DNA from: Okapia johnstoni
Taxonomy: Eukaryota > Chordata > Mammalia > Artiodactyla > Giraffidae
Assembly (NCBI GenBank): GCA_024291935.2
Contig: CM044320.1
Location: 27,434,001 to 27,498,000 of the forward strand
Reading direction: 5' to 3'
Length of the DNA stretch: 64,000 bases
The notes beneath the pieces are model-generated. The model worked only from the letters and a program-made list of their open reading frames with translations. It ran no database searches and had not been told where the DNA came from. How positions within the stretch are numbered: the stretch's first letter is position 1; each line of letters begins with the position of its first letter. The translations under genes and the position numbers were made by a program. This document shows positions 34,311-46,411 of this stretch, piece by piece.

Positions 34311-34528
34311 TGGAATTCCCTGGTGGCTCAGATGGTAAAGAATCTGCCAGCAATGCAGGAGATCCAGGTTTAATCCCTGGGTCGGGAAGGTCTCCTGGAG
34401 AAGGGAATGGCAACCCACTCCAATATTCTCGCCTGGAGAATTCAATGAACAAAGGAGCCTTTTCGGCTACAGGCCATGGGTTCACAAAGAGTCAGACACG
34501 ACTGAGCAACTAACACAAACACACACAC
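34311..34528 (+). mobile_element. Bov-tA SINE
   Basis: Sense copy from attccctggtggctcagatg to a CA-rich tail. A 12-bp TSD with two mismatches lies at 34299-34310 and 34529-34540. Confidence 0.93.
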
Positions 34529-34540
34529 AATGATATTAAT

Positions 34541-36259
34541 ACATAATATAAGTATATAATGATAGAATGAAATAGAATTCCTTTGGCCTAAATCTTTCTC
34601 ATTAGTCTGTTATATACTGCAAGGAAATAACTCTGTCTGATACGTAACACATTTAGTATATTTACTATTTTATAGTTTATTTTAAAAAGTCAGAGAGTGA
34701 AACTGTTGGAAGTGTATAAGTTTTAGTTTATAAATTATCAAATTCTCTTCTGTAGTAAGTGAAGACCCAAATGAGTCACATTTGGAATGTTTTTATTGTT
34801 TGACTAAAAGTCGTCTTTAAGAGAGTTAATGGCAGAGGGCCGTGAATCCCAAGTTTTTCTTATTTTAATTCTGATCTTGGAGAAATGTTATGTTCTTGAC
34901 TTTGCACCTGTCATCATTAAATATTCTCCCTTAAATTAGTATAAGTGGATTACAATTTATGTTTGTTATTTATTTACCTCTTTTTATTTTTATACTCATG
35001 AATAGTAGAATTTACCAAGTTACCCTGCTGGTTTAAATTCACTAGCAAGAAGATAATGGTCATAACAACATTGTATCAACTGTTTTCTTGAGAAAACCTA
35101 GACAAAACAGTGAGAGAGGAGAAAGTGAGCCGTCTGCTTAAAAATCATTTATCTCTTATCAGTCTAGTACCCAAGTCTCTTTATATAGTTGCCAAAAACA
35201 AGCATCTCATCTCCCTGTTATAAATCAAAGATACTCTCAAAATTTCAGTAAGATAACTGAAATGTGTCAATTGTTTTGATAGTTCTAGTGAATAATTGAT
35301 TAAATATTCTTACTTTATATGTTTCTGAATCAGACTGTTTCATTGGTTGATTAATATTTAATCTTATAATTAACTTTAAATTAGCATTAATGAATATTTA
35401 CTGGGAGATGTATGTCAGTAAATCTACAAATCGAAAAATTAAAGCATTAAGGACATATCACCTATGCAAGCCTTCAATTTTACATGATGACTCTCTTCGG
35501 CTAATTCACCCAGGATTATGTGCTAGCCAAACTATACTTAAATCATTATAGTAATTCCAAGGCTTATAATAATTGACTATCTTATTAAAAATGAGTAATT
35601 TAAAATTACTTAATTGTATTTTTCACTGATTATATCATGAGCATTTCTCATGTAACTTAAAGCTTCTAAAAGTCAAATTTTAATTGCTGTATTCTTTTTT
35701 TATATACTATAATTTACTGAATAATTCCCCTTTTGTTGAACAACACAGTGATTAGCACAGTGTAACTACCAGATTTTTACAATTTTATTTACTGATCAAA
35801 GGGTATGGATATTTAATAGTATATAGCATGTATTAAAATTAACATATATGTTGTGTGTCTATATAAGTGTGTTGTATACATATGCATATATATCTCAGTA
35901 TATATGTTTTCTATATAATAGCAATATATGTGTACACTTATCCCCGTAAATCCTCACCTAATATTCAACATGAGCAATTTTCAAATAAAGTAGGCAACAG
36001 TAGTTTTTTGTTATTGTTTATACTGAGTTTTTTCACTTCTAATAAAATTAGTTGTTTCCCATAAACCTCTTGACTTGATATTTATTGTGTAAATTGTCCT
36101 TATCCTTTCTTCCAGTTATCTACTAGGGTTGTGTTTCTTTAAAATATGTAGTTCTTAGTGGACTGAAGATGTTATTCTTTACCTACCATTTACTGCCTCT
36201 ATTTTGCCAGTGTAACATTTGTGAAGGCACTTGAAGATTTCAGGTATCCTGATCAGTTG
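34541..36259. other. 1.7 kb unassigned AT-rich sequence
   Basis: No gene recognised. Positions about 35840-35940 are rich in alternating purine-pyrimidine (TA/TG) sequence. Confidence 0.5.
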
Positions 36260-37250
36260 ATCTGACTTTTTTTTAAATTTGGAAAATCTTTTTTTATTCC
36301 AAGGTAGTTTAAGTATTTGTTTTCATTTTGTTCTAATACTTACAATTTAACCTTTGTAAAATAACTCTTTTTATCTACCTAGAGTTTATGTATCTTATAA
36401 GGTTCAGCTCTATAATTTTTTCTTTTTTCCATTGATTGAATAATTTATCAAAAACTCATTAATTTTTATATTTTCTTTTTCACATTTTGTTACTACATAT
36501 ACTTGAATTTATTTCAGAACTGTCCGCTACATTTCATTCATTTATATTTTGAGTCATGAATCACTATCCTATAATTTGAAATTTTATTATTTTAATATAC
36601 TTTAATAACCACTAGGGCATATGTATCCCTTCTGATATTTTGATTCTTAGTTTATTCTCAGATAAAATTTAGGTTCTTTTTTTTTCAATATCTTTAAAAA
36701 ATGCAAACAACTTTTGATTGGAATTGAGTTAAACCTATAAATTTATTTGGGTAGAAATGAACACAATTTTTTCGAATTAACTTCTCAAACAGGAACATTT
36801 TATGTTCGTCAGTGAAGCTTTACCATTTTCTGTGTATGATTATCAAACATTTCTTGATAATGTTCAAGAGCATATTACTTTTTGTTGCTACTATGAACAG
36901 TTTCTTTGTCTTTTGTTGTATCTACTGAGGAGTCAGTGCTATTGAATAGAAAAACTCATATATATAAACATGCTTTACAATATGTCTTGTTAGCATGACA
37001 GCTTATTGGTAAGGATTTCTTTCATTGGTACAACATGACTAGTGAGTGACTAGACAGTTAAATGGAATTTTATTCCTCTTGGTTGATATCTTGCATTTTC
37101 TTAATATTCTTCAGGGTAAATGTTATTTTTGGCAAAAAAAATATGATCTGAAGCAAAGTAGCTCAGTGCTGTTACAATTCTGGAAATAACTTGATAATGT
37201 CTTATAGTCTGTGTTTTTATAAAAATGTATATTTGTAACGTTGGGGGCAT
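36260..37250 (-). mobile_element. very old L1 (L1M-type) ORF2, antisense
   Basis: Faint antisense ORF2 landmarks in order: ccactagggcatatgtatcc, gattggaattgagttaaacc followed by ataaatttatttgggtag, then a degenerate tctttgtcttttgttgtatc region. Boundaries are uncertain. Confidence 0.5.
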
Positions 37251-37734
37251 ATTTCAGATTAAATAATTTTTACTCCTTAGAACTCTCATATTTTCATGAT
37301 TTATCAAAACAGAATTTAAAATTGTTGAAATATTTCGGCCTTCTGGTTCTTATCATTTTTGACAGTAGGCTAGGCTACACTAGTAGATTTCTGCAGGATA
37401 TTTTGTTAACAAACTAGAAGCTTAATGCCATGCAAATAAAGCTTACCATGGTTTAACATCTCTCTAGAATGTTCCTAACAAAGACTAGGAAAGCTGTACA
37501 TTAGCAGACTTGTTTAGTCACACAGTGATATTAAAATATCTTCAAAACAATGAGTAATTGAAATACTAGCTATCAAACCAAGTTGATTTTTTTTTAATCT
37601 GTTTGCAGGACACAAGTTAACCTTAAAAATGCATTCTAATAAACTGTAGGTACAGACAAATACTTTTTGATTCCACTATACAAGGTACTTAGAATAGTTA
37701 AATTCATACAGTCAGAAAGTGCATTGTTTGATGC

Positions 37735-37935
37735 AGGGGATAAAGGCAAGGGTGGGGAGGACTTAGTGTTTAATGGGGACAGTTTCAGTTGAGGAAAGGG
37801 AAAGATTAAGGAGATGGCTGATGGTGAGAGTTGTACAACAATGTGAATGTACTTAGTGCCATAGAAATATATAGTTAAATATGGTTAAATAGTATGTTAT
37901 GTGACTAGTACCACAATAAAAAAGAATTTTTAAAA
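37735..37935 (+). mobile_element. old L1 3' end
   Basis: Sense L1M-type terminus: gacttagtgtttaatgggg, ttgtacaacaatgtgaatg, then accacaataaaaaagaattt as the tail. It lies just upstream of the duplicated intron segment. Confidence 0.75.
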
Positions 37936-37977
37936 AGAGGTGTATTACTTTAGATATGTTAATTTATATCCGTGAGG

Positions 37978-38087
37978 GCTATTTAATACCTTACTGTTAA
38001 AACGAAGGTTTCAAAAAGCCTATTATTCTTTAAAAGAAAGAGTAGAAATTGTTGCTGTGTAAATAGGTATCATTTAATTTACTGTCA
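37978..38087 (+). repeat. duplicated intron end, copy 1 (left part)
   Basis: This segment and its continuation at 39695-39720 closely match 39900-40024, in the same orientation. Shared landmarks are taccttact.ttaaaac, aggtttcaaaa and ataggtatcatttaattt. A BovB has inserted into it, duplicating aatttactgtca (38076-38087 and 39695-39706). In copy 2 the matching sequence runs straight into the candidate exon. Confidence 0.85.
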
Positions 38088-39694
38088 AGAATTTGCTAGC
38101 AAGATTTTAATTTATTGGCAAGAATACGCAGAAGAACTATACAGAAAAGATCTTCATTACCCAAATAATCATGATGGTGTGATCACTCACCTAGAGCCAG
38201 ACATCCTGAAATGCGAAGTCCAGTGGGTCTTAGGAAGCATCGCTATGAAAACAGCTAGTGGAGGTGATGGAATTCCAGTTGAGCTATTTCAAATCCTAAA
38301 AGATGATGCTGTGAAAGTGCTACACTCAATATGCCAGCAAATTTGGAAAACTCAGCGGTGGCCTCAGGACTAGAAAATGTCAGTTTTCATTCCAGTCCCA
38401 AAGAAAGGTAATGCCAAAGAATATTCAGGCTACTGCACAATTGCACTCATCTCACACTCTAGCAAAGTAATGCTCAAAATTCTCCAAGCCAAGCTTCAAC
38501 AGTACATAAACCGTGAACTTCCAGATGTTCAAGCCAGATTTAGAAAAGGCAGAGAAGAGACATCAAATTGGCAACATCCGTTGAATCATTGAAAAAGCAA
38601 GAGAGTTCCAAAAAATCATTTACTTCTGCTTTATTAACTATGCCAAAGCCTTTGACTGTGTGAATCACAACAAACTGTGGAAAATTCTGAAAGAGATAGG
38701 AATACCAGACCATGTGACCTGCCTCTTGAGAAATCTGTATGCAGGTCAGGAAGCAACAGAACTGGACATGGAACAATGGACTAGTTATAAATCAGGAAAG
38801 GAGTACGTCAAGGCTGTATATTGTCACCCTGATTATTTAACTTATATGCAGAGGACATCATGAGAAATGCTGGGCTGGATGAAGCACAAGCTGGAATCAA
38901 GATTGCAGGGAGAAATATGCAGATGACACCACCCAATGGCAGAAAGCGAAGAACTAAACAGCCTCTTGATGAAAGTGAAAGAGGAGAATTAAAAAGTTGG
39001 CTTAAAACTCAACATTCAGAAAACTAGATCATGGCATCCGGTCCTATCACTTCATTTCAAATAGATGGGGAAACAATGGAAACCATGACAGACTTTATTT
39101 TGGGGGGCTCCAGAATCACTGCAGATGGTGATTGCAGCCATGAAATTAAAAGACGCTTGCTCTTGGAAGAAAAAGTATAACCAACCTAAACGGCATATTA
39201 AAAAGCAGACACATTAGTTTGCCAACAAAGGTCCCTCTAGTCAGTTATGGTTTTTCCAGTAGTCGTGTATGGATGTGAGAGTTGGACTATAAAGAAAGCT
39301 GAGTGCCAAAGAACTGATGCTTTTGAACTGTGATGTTGGAGAAGACTCTTGAGAGTCCCTTGGACTGCAAGGAAATCAAACCAGTCCGTCTTAAAGGAAA
39401 TCAGTCCTGAATATTCCTTGGAAGAACTGATGCTGAAGCTGAAACTCCAATAGTTTGGTCACCTGATGTGAAGAACTGACTCATTTGAAAAGACCCTGAT
39501 GCTGGGAAAGATTGAAGGCAGAAGGAGAAGGGGACGACAGAAGATAAGAGGGTTGAATGGCATCACCGACTCTATGGACATGAGTTTGAGTAAGCTCCAG
39601 GAGTTGGTGATGAATAGGGAAACCTGGTGTGTGCTGCAATCCATGGGGTTGCAAAGAGTTGGACACGACTGTGTGACTGAACTGAACTGAATTG
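38088..39694 (+). mobile_element. BovB LINE, 1.6 kb 5'-truncated, sense
   Basis: Sense BovB flanked by a perfect 12-bp TSD, preceded by 28 bp of filler (38088-38115) before recognisable ORF2. Broken frames at 38179-38373, 38377-38592 and 38660-38863 are reverse transcriptase pieces. YADD codons survive at 38916-38927, but about 15 nt normally before them are deleted. It ends at the gactgaactgaactga terminus. On the + strand it lies in the sense direction of the candidate host gene. Confidence 0.96.
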
Positions 39695-39720
39695 AATTTA
39701 CTGTCATTACTATATTGTCT
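39695..39720 (+). repeat. duplicated intron end, copy 1 (right part)
   Basis: Continuation of copy 1 after the BovB. It reads aatttactgtcattactat then attgtctt, matching 39998-40024 closely. Where copy 2 has the functional-looking ttacag, this copy reads ttgacc, so the acceptor AG is lost. Confidence 0.8.
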
Positions 39721-39728
39721 TGACCTCT

Positions 39729-39893
39729 GGGGCTTCCCAGGGGGTACTAGCGGTAAAGAACCCTCCTATCAGTGTAGGAGTCACAAGACAAGCAGGTTTA
39801 ATCCCTGGGTTGGGAAGATTCCCTGGAGGAGAGCATGACAACCCACTCTAGTACTCTTGCCTGGAGAATCCTGTGGACAGAGGAGTCTAGCAG
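39729..39893 (+). mobile_element. Bov-tA SINE lacking its 3' end
   Basis: Sense copy with an intact head (ggggcttcccaggggg) that stops at ggagtctagcag, losing the last third of the element. Retrotransposition truncates 5' ends, so loss of the 3' end implies a later deletion whose right edge is the start of copy 2 of the duplicated segment. Confidence 0.88.
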
Positions 39894-39899
39894 TCAAAA

Positions 39900-41364
<1,465 letters not shown>

Positions 41365-41574
41365 GGGGGCGTCCCAGGTAGCATAGTGGTAGAGAATCCG
41401 TCTGCCAATGCAGTAGACAAAAGAGACGTGGGTTTGATCCCCTGGCTCAGGAAAATCCCCTGGAGGAGAAAATGGCAACCCATTCCAGTATTCTTGCCTG
41501 AAATAGTCCATGGACAGAGGAGCCTGATGGGGTCACAAAGAGTCAGACACGATTTAGCAACTAAACAACAACAA
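41365..41574 (+). mobile_element. Bov-tA SINE
   Basis: Sense copy with a degenerate head (cgtcccaggtagcatagtgg), a small internal loss near the end, and a CAA-rich tail. TSD unclear. Confidence 0.9.
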
Positions 41575-41644
41575 TAGAGTATACCTTTATCTCACCATGA
41601 TTCTCAACTCAGATAAAAATTGTCAATGTCAAAAGCAAAAACAG

Positions 41645-41735
41645 TAAGTATACATATAACTGATTCAGATTGTTGTACGGCAAAAACTTACACAACATTG
41701 TAAAGCAATTATACTCCAATTAAAAAACAAATAAG
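41645..41735 (+). mobile_element. L1 3' end
   Basis: Sense L1 terminus: tacatataactgattcagat, then cacaacattgtaaagcaatt and a tail rich in A. Confidence 0.8.
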
Positions 41736-42074
41736 TGTTTTCAAAAGCAAGAACACACACCCCAAAATTAAAAAGATACCAATTACAACAGAATAGTTTA
41801 TTTGGAAATTCTAGGTAAATTAAGCACAGAGTAAAACCTCTAATTCCCCACCAGAGGTGGGGGGAAAAAACACTGTAGTTATGTTTTAGATCATTGATCT
41901 CTTATCTTGCTATTACTTCCTTGAACAACAAGTCTAAAGCCTTTCGGCCATTTGAAAGGAATTGCTGACTGCATTTGAATACAGACCTCTAAGTATTTTC
42001 CTAATACCACAAGGCCTCACTCAAATACCATCTCTTTAGGAAAAGAAAAGATTTAGTTTAATTGAAGACAGGTT

Positions 42075-43150
42075 TTTGACCACTTACTATGTGGACAGCA
42101 CTGTGGTAGGTCGCAGTCTGAGGGAAAACCAAGTGACAAGTTTATTGTGTTCTGAGAGCTTACAAGGTATAGTTGAAAACAGAGCAATACTTGAGTAGAT
42201 AATTTGCCTATAAGGCAGAGTGGTAGATGTAAAATTAATTATATAAACAAAGTATGATAAAAGTTTAGGTGTGACAGATTGTTGATTTATGCTTAGTAGA
42301 AATGGGAAAATTTGGTGGTGTCTGAGGTGAGCCTTCAAGGTTGTGTTATAAGATTTTAGAAGTGTAAAGAGGGAGAGGAAAAAGCCTGAGGAAAAAGTCT
42401 GAACTGGCAAAGTATGGGATTGTTTGGATATGTGTGAACTTTCTTTATAACTACTTTATAAAACCTGACTGGCTAAGGACTGTTGCAGGAACTCCTGTGA
42501 AGGAATTATCTGGAGAATGTCATTTTTTTTTTTTGATTAGATGAGGAAGAAGTAAGGAGGGTCAGGAGTTTGAAATCCTGTACTTCACAGATGAGTGCCA
42601 GTAACCCAGGCCTGTTCACAGGGAAGATAATGAGGGTAGTGTTTGCAATGTTGAGTGAGAAGTGAAGGTGACAGTCCCAAAAGGGAATTTCAGACGGATA
42701 CTTGAGATGCTGTTCTGGGCTCTGTAGTCAGATAAAAGGGCTTCTCTGGTGGCTCAGGAATAAAAACATCTGCCTGCAATGCAGAAGACCATCTACAATG
42801 CAGGAGACACAGGTTCAATCCTGGGTCAGGAAGATCCCTGGGAGAAGATAATGGCAACCCACTCCAGTATTCTTGCCTGGGAAATTCCATGGAAGGAGGA
42901 GCTTGGAGAGCTCCAGTCCATGGGGTCACAAGAGTTGGATATGACTTAGTGACTGAACCACCACCACAGCCAGATGAGAGCAGATGTCAGCTAAAGAGTA
43001 CCAGACATACATATGATAATAGAGTTACATCAGGCAATAGATCCCAGAAGAAGAACATGAAAAGAGGAAAACAGAAGAAAGGCTGATTCTTGAGGGAGGC
43101 TCAGCATACAGGCTGAGAGGAGCCTGGGGAGGGAGTTAAAACACACACAT
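42075..43150 (-). mobile_element. L2 LINE 3' region, antisense, with SINE
   Basis: The antisense L2 tail zone (tgaccacttactatgtggac and gagagcttacaaggtatag) is followed by gtctgaggtgagccttcaag and later blocks to about 43120. A Bov-tA interrupts it at 42734-42967. The part after 42430 is the less certain. Confidence 0.5.
42734..42967 (+). mobile_element. Bov-tA SINE
   Basis: Sense copy starting gggcttctctggtggctcag, with a short internal duplication around caatgcag (42777-42803). An 8-bp TSD with one mismatch lies at 42726-42733 and 42968-42975. Confidence 0.92.
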
Positions 43151-43389
43151 GGGCTCAGTGGAGACCAGAAGAAGGAGGACTAATGTAGAATCAAAAGTAG
43201 TGAGTATGCTGACAAGTTACACTCAAAAGAGGGCTGAGACCACAAACACTGGCTCAAGAAAACAAAAAACATGGGAAATGCTATTGGATGTAGTGATGAG
43301 CAGGGCATTAGTGGGCTCTGAGAATGCACTTTCAGTCAAGCAGTGGTGGAAAGCAGAATACAGAAATTAAGAAGAGAATTAGTGTGAGA

Positions 43390-43619
43390 TGGGGCTTCCC
43401 TGGTGGCTCAGATGGTAAAGAATCTTCCTGCAATGCATGAGACCTAAGTTGGATCCCTGGGTCAGGAAGATCCCCTGGAAAAGGGAATGGCTGCCCACTC
43501 CATTATTCTTTCCTGGAGAATTCTATGGACAGAGGACCCTGGCAGGCTACAGTCCATGGGATCACAAAGAGTCGGACATGACTGAATGACTGACACATTC
43601 ACTTAACTTTCACTTTTTG
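43390..43619 (+). mobile_element. Bov-tA SINE
   Basis: Sense copy starting ggggcttccctggtggctc, with a CTTTCACTTT-type tail. Flanked by a perfect 8-bp TSD (gtgtgaga) at 43382-43389 and 43620-43627. Confidence 0.94.
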
Positions 43620-43730
43620 GTGTGAGAGAGTGGAAAGGTCTCTTGGAGGAGTTTTGTTTTAAAAGAAAAGTAGAATTAAGAAAGAGGTGAAAAATGACAA
43701 GGAAGGTCCCAGTGTATGGCAGTTAACTAT

Positions 43731-43965
43731 ATTCAATATCCTTTGATTAACCATAATGGTAAAGAATATAAAAAAGAATGGTGATGGTTTAGTTGCTAAG
43801 TCATGTCAGACTCTTGAGACCCCAGGGACCATTCAATATCCTGTGATTAACCATAATGGTAAAGAATATAAAAAAGAATGTATGTGTGTATAACTGAATC
43901 ACTTTGCTATAGAGCAGAGATGAATACAACATTGTAAATCAGCTATACTTCAGTAAAAAAAGAAA
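43731..43965 (+). mobile_element. L1 3' end with 50-bp internal duplication
   Basis: Sense L1 terminus ending gtaaatcagctatacttcag and an A-rich tail. Positions 43731-43780 are repeated at 43831-43880 with one mismatch, and a SINE fragment lies between the copies. Confidence 0.9.
43781..43830 (-). mobile_element. 50-bp Bov SINE fragment
   Basis: Antisense SINE 3' end (ttagttgctaagtcatgtc, then cagactcttgagacccc), truncated after 50 bp. Bracketed by the 50-bp direct repeats of L1 sequence. Confidence 0.88.
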
Positions 43966-44356
43966 TAGGAACAGAAGTGAGGAAAAATGTTTTATGCCAA
44001 CATGAGATATATGTCTTAATAACTGTTAATGGCAAAGAGAATCAGTGTAGAGGAGAAAGCACTGGAAGTTCTCAATAGTGACCTATTTAAGGATTGAGAA
44101 AATACTGTAGTTCAGGGCAGGGAATGCGCTTTCTCTCAAAGTGGTCCTTTGACACCCATTTATGTGTTTTTCTTACACCCCACCAGTCCCTACCCTGAAC
44201 TCTTCCATTTACTCTAGTTCAGAAAAACTGACCATGTTCTTAAACAAATTATTAGATCCACCAATAAGCACCAATGAAGAAGCTTTGGAAAGAAAGTAGA
44301 GAAATCTATACCAGAACAAGAGACAATAAATGGGGACAGGTAGTACAAAATGAAAT

Positions 44357-44777
44357 GTTGTTGTTTAGTCGCTAAGTCATGTCCAACTCTTGCAACCTCA
44401 TGAACTGTAACCCACCAGGTTCCTCTGTGCATGGAGTTTCCCAGGCAAGAAGACTGGAGTGGGTTGCCAGTTCCTTCTCTAGGGAACCTTCTGACCCAGG
44501 GATCAAACTCACGTCTCCTGCATTGCAGACAGATTCTTTTACCCCTGGGCCTTCCCTGGTGGCTCAGCTAATAAAGAAACTGCCTGCAGTGTGGGAGACC
44601 TGGGTTCAGTCCCTGGTTTGGGAAGATCCCCTGGAGAAGGGAATGGCTACCCACTCCAGTACTCTTGCCTGGAGAATTCCATTGACAGAGAAGCCTAGTA
44701 AGCTACAGTCCGTGGGGTCACAAAGATTCAGATGTGACTGAGCAACTTTCACTTTCTTCTACCACTGAGCCACCAGG
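44357..44777 (-). mobile_element. Bov-tA SINE, host of a nested SINE
   Basis: Antisense copy in two parts, 44357-44543 and 44764-44777. The second part completes the tRNA-like head (ctgagccaccaggg). A short flanking repeat (gaaat) lies at 44352-44356 and 44778-44782. Confidence 0.9.
44544..44753 (+). mobile_element. Bov-tA SINE nested in Bov-tA
   Basis: Sense copy inserted in the opposite orientation. A 10-bp TSD with one mismatch lies at 44534-44543 and 44754-44763, both inside the host SINE. Confidence 0.93.
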
Positions 44778-44984
44778 GAAATACAGTGAACCTGATGACT
44801 TCAGTTTTCTTGGAAGAGAAAGAGTATATAAACTTGGGGATATTACAGTGGAAAACCTTGAATGGCAGAAAATATATGGAGTGCATTTGTTTTAGATTTC
44901 CAAAAATGGAGACTGACTTGATGTGTGAGCATCAATAAATACCTGGTAGATAGCAGTGGGCTGTCACACATGTGAGGGGCAGCC

Positions 44985-45043
44985 TGCAAGACGTATATTG
45001 GTGTTTTTTACTTCATGTAAAAAACACCACTATATGTCTGGCA
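44985..45043. other. 59-nt near-perfect inverted repeat (hairpin)
   Basis: The arms 44985-45011 and 45017-45043 pair at 25 of 27 positions, including one G-T/G-U pair, with mismatches only at 44988/45040 and 44998/45030. The loop is the 5 nt ttcat (45012-45016). The core tggtgttttttac and its complement are perfect. No transposon family is recognised. It could be a microRNA-type precursor or the relic of a small palindromic element. Confidence 0.7.
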
Positions 45044-46330
45044 CTGCTTTTAACCTTCAAAGAGTGAAAAACAAACTATAAACAATTTCGGCCTTCAGAA
45101 AGGAAGTATATAGTTTTCTCTAAAGTCAGTATTAGCTAGGAGGAAAAAAAAATGATCAGCTCGTATTGAGAACATTCATCATGACCAGGAAAAAGTTAAA
45201 CTTCTGACTTTCCTCCTATGTGCTTTCTAGACAGAAGTTTTTCTCAAATTTGAAGTCGTCTTCCAAAATTATATATGTATTATCACAAATAATAAAGTGT
45301 ACCTTTCATATAAAACGCTTATAGAAAAATGAATATCTTACTTCAAGTTAAATCCAGCTCTTAATTGTACATGACTCTTCAAACTCAGCAAGAATTTAAG
45401 TAACATTTATTTATTCTATTCTCAATAATTCTGTGACATAATTTGTCAGTTCACTCACACATTCAGCTGATGGTTTCTTCTTCCCTTTTTTTTTTTTTTC
45501 TTTTAGTATAAGCTCTCAAATACTAGATCATCCAAATTAGGGAAGATGCTAAATGATATATAAACTTCAGCAGCAGGCAGAACTCTTTTTCTGGCAGCAT
45601 TCCCAGTAATACCAAATGAAGTCAGAGGATAAAATTCTCAGAAGGCAATTAAGTGTTTTTCTTGTTTTGTTTTCTCTTTGCTATAAATTCTTGAAGAAAA
45701 GCTTTTCAGCGGAAAGTTAAGAGAGAGAATAGAAAATTGTTCTCCTTTGAAAAGCTTACAAGAGGTAAGAGGGCATTGAAGGAACCAATAGTTTCCTTGT
45801 TACTTAGCTAAGAGTCTTTGTGGGAAAAGATCACTTTGATTTGTGAATTGTACTAGGAATTTTAATGTACTGGGAATGTACTAGGAACATTTTAATGTAC
45901 TAGGAACCAGTGGGCCTGTATTTATCAATAGTTAGAGACCAGAAGGTTCTTTCGTAATTTAGTGCATTTTTGATACCTTAAGCTATCAGTAGAGATGAAC
46001 AGATTCTGTAGTCATTTAGTGTGTGTGTATGTCTGTGTAGTATATATACACTAATAATATATATACTAGCAACCAAGCTTTATCAATTACACTTAAGACC
46101 ACTTTTTGAAGACACAACTTATGTGTGATACATTTAGTCTTCAAATAATTGAGGTATTTTTTTAGACAAGAAATTCTGGTTTGTCTTTCTAAGTGATTGA
46201 ATTATAGTATGTACAACACAAGAAAATAGCTGAATATTCTGGTGGGAAAAAAAGGTAATAGGTAGCAATAGACTATTTGTATGCTTAAAAATGAAATGGA
46301 AATATAATACACTACAAGTTATGGGATGTG
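45044..46330. other. unassigned AT-rich sequence
   Basis: No gene or repeat recognised apart from a T-rich run at 45486-45499 and TG/TA-rich sequence at about 46019-46066. Confidence 0.5.
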
Positions 46331-46410
46331 TTAGGTTGGCCAAAAATTTTATTCATGTTTTCTGTGACATCTTACAGTAAAACCCAAATGAATTTTTTTG
46401 GCCAACCCAA
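46331..46410. mobile_element. mariner-type MITE (80 bp hairpin)
   Basis: Terminal inverted repeats ttaggttggccaaaaa and ttttttggccaacccaa flank a short loop. The size (80 bp) and ends match the mariner-derived MITEs of ruminants, relatives of human MADE1. The right end meets TA. The left neighbour is TG, perhaps a mutated TA. It abuts the 5' truncation point of the following L1. Confidence 0.88.
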
Positions 46411-46411
46411 T

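Noticed and set aside
38116..39694. Series of reverse transcriptase-like frames that could suggest a retroelement-derived host gene
   Set aside because: They form one broken 5'-truncated BovB with a TSD and the standard 3' terminus. There is no sign of domestication.
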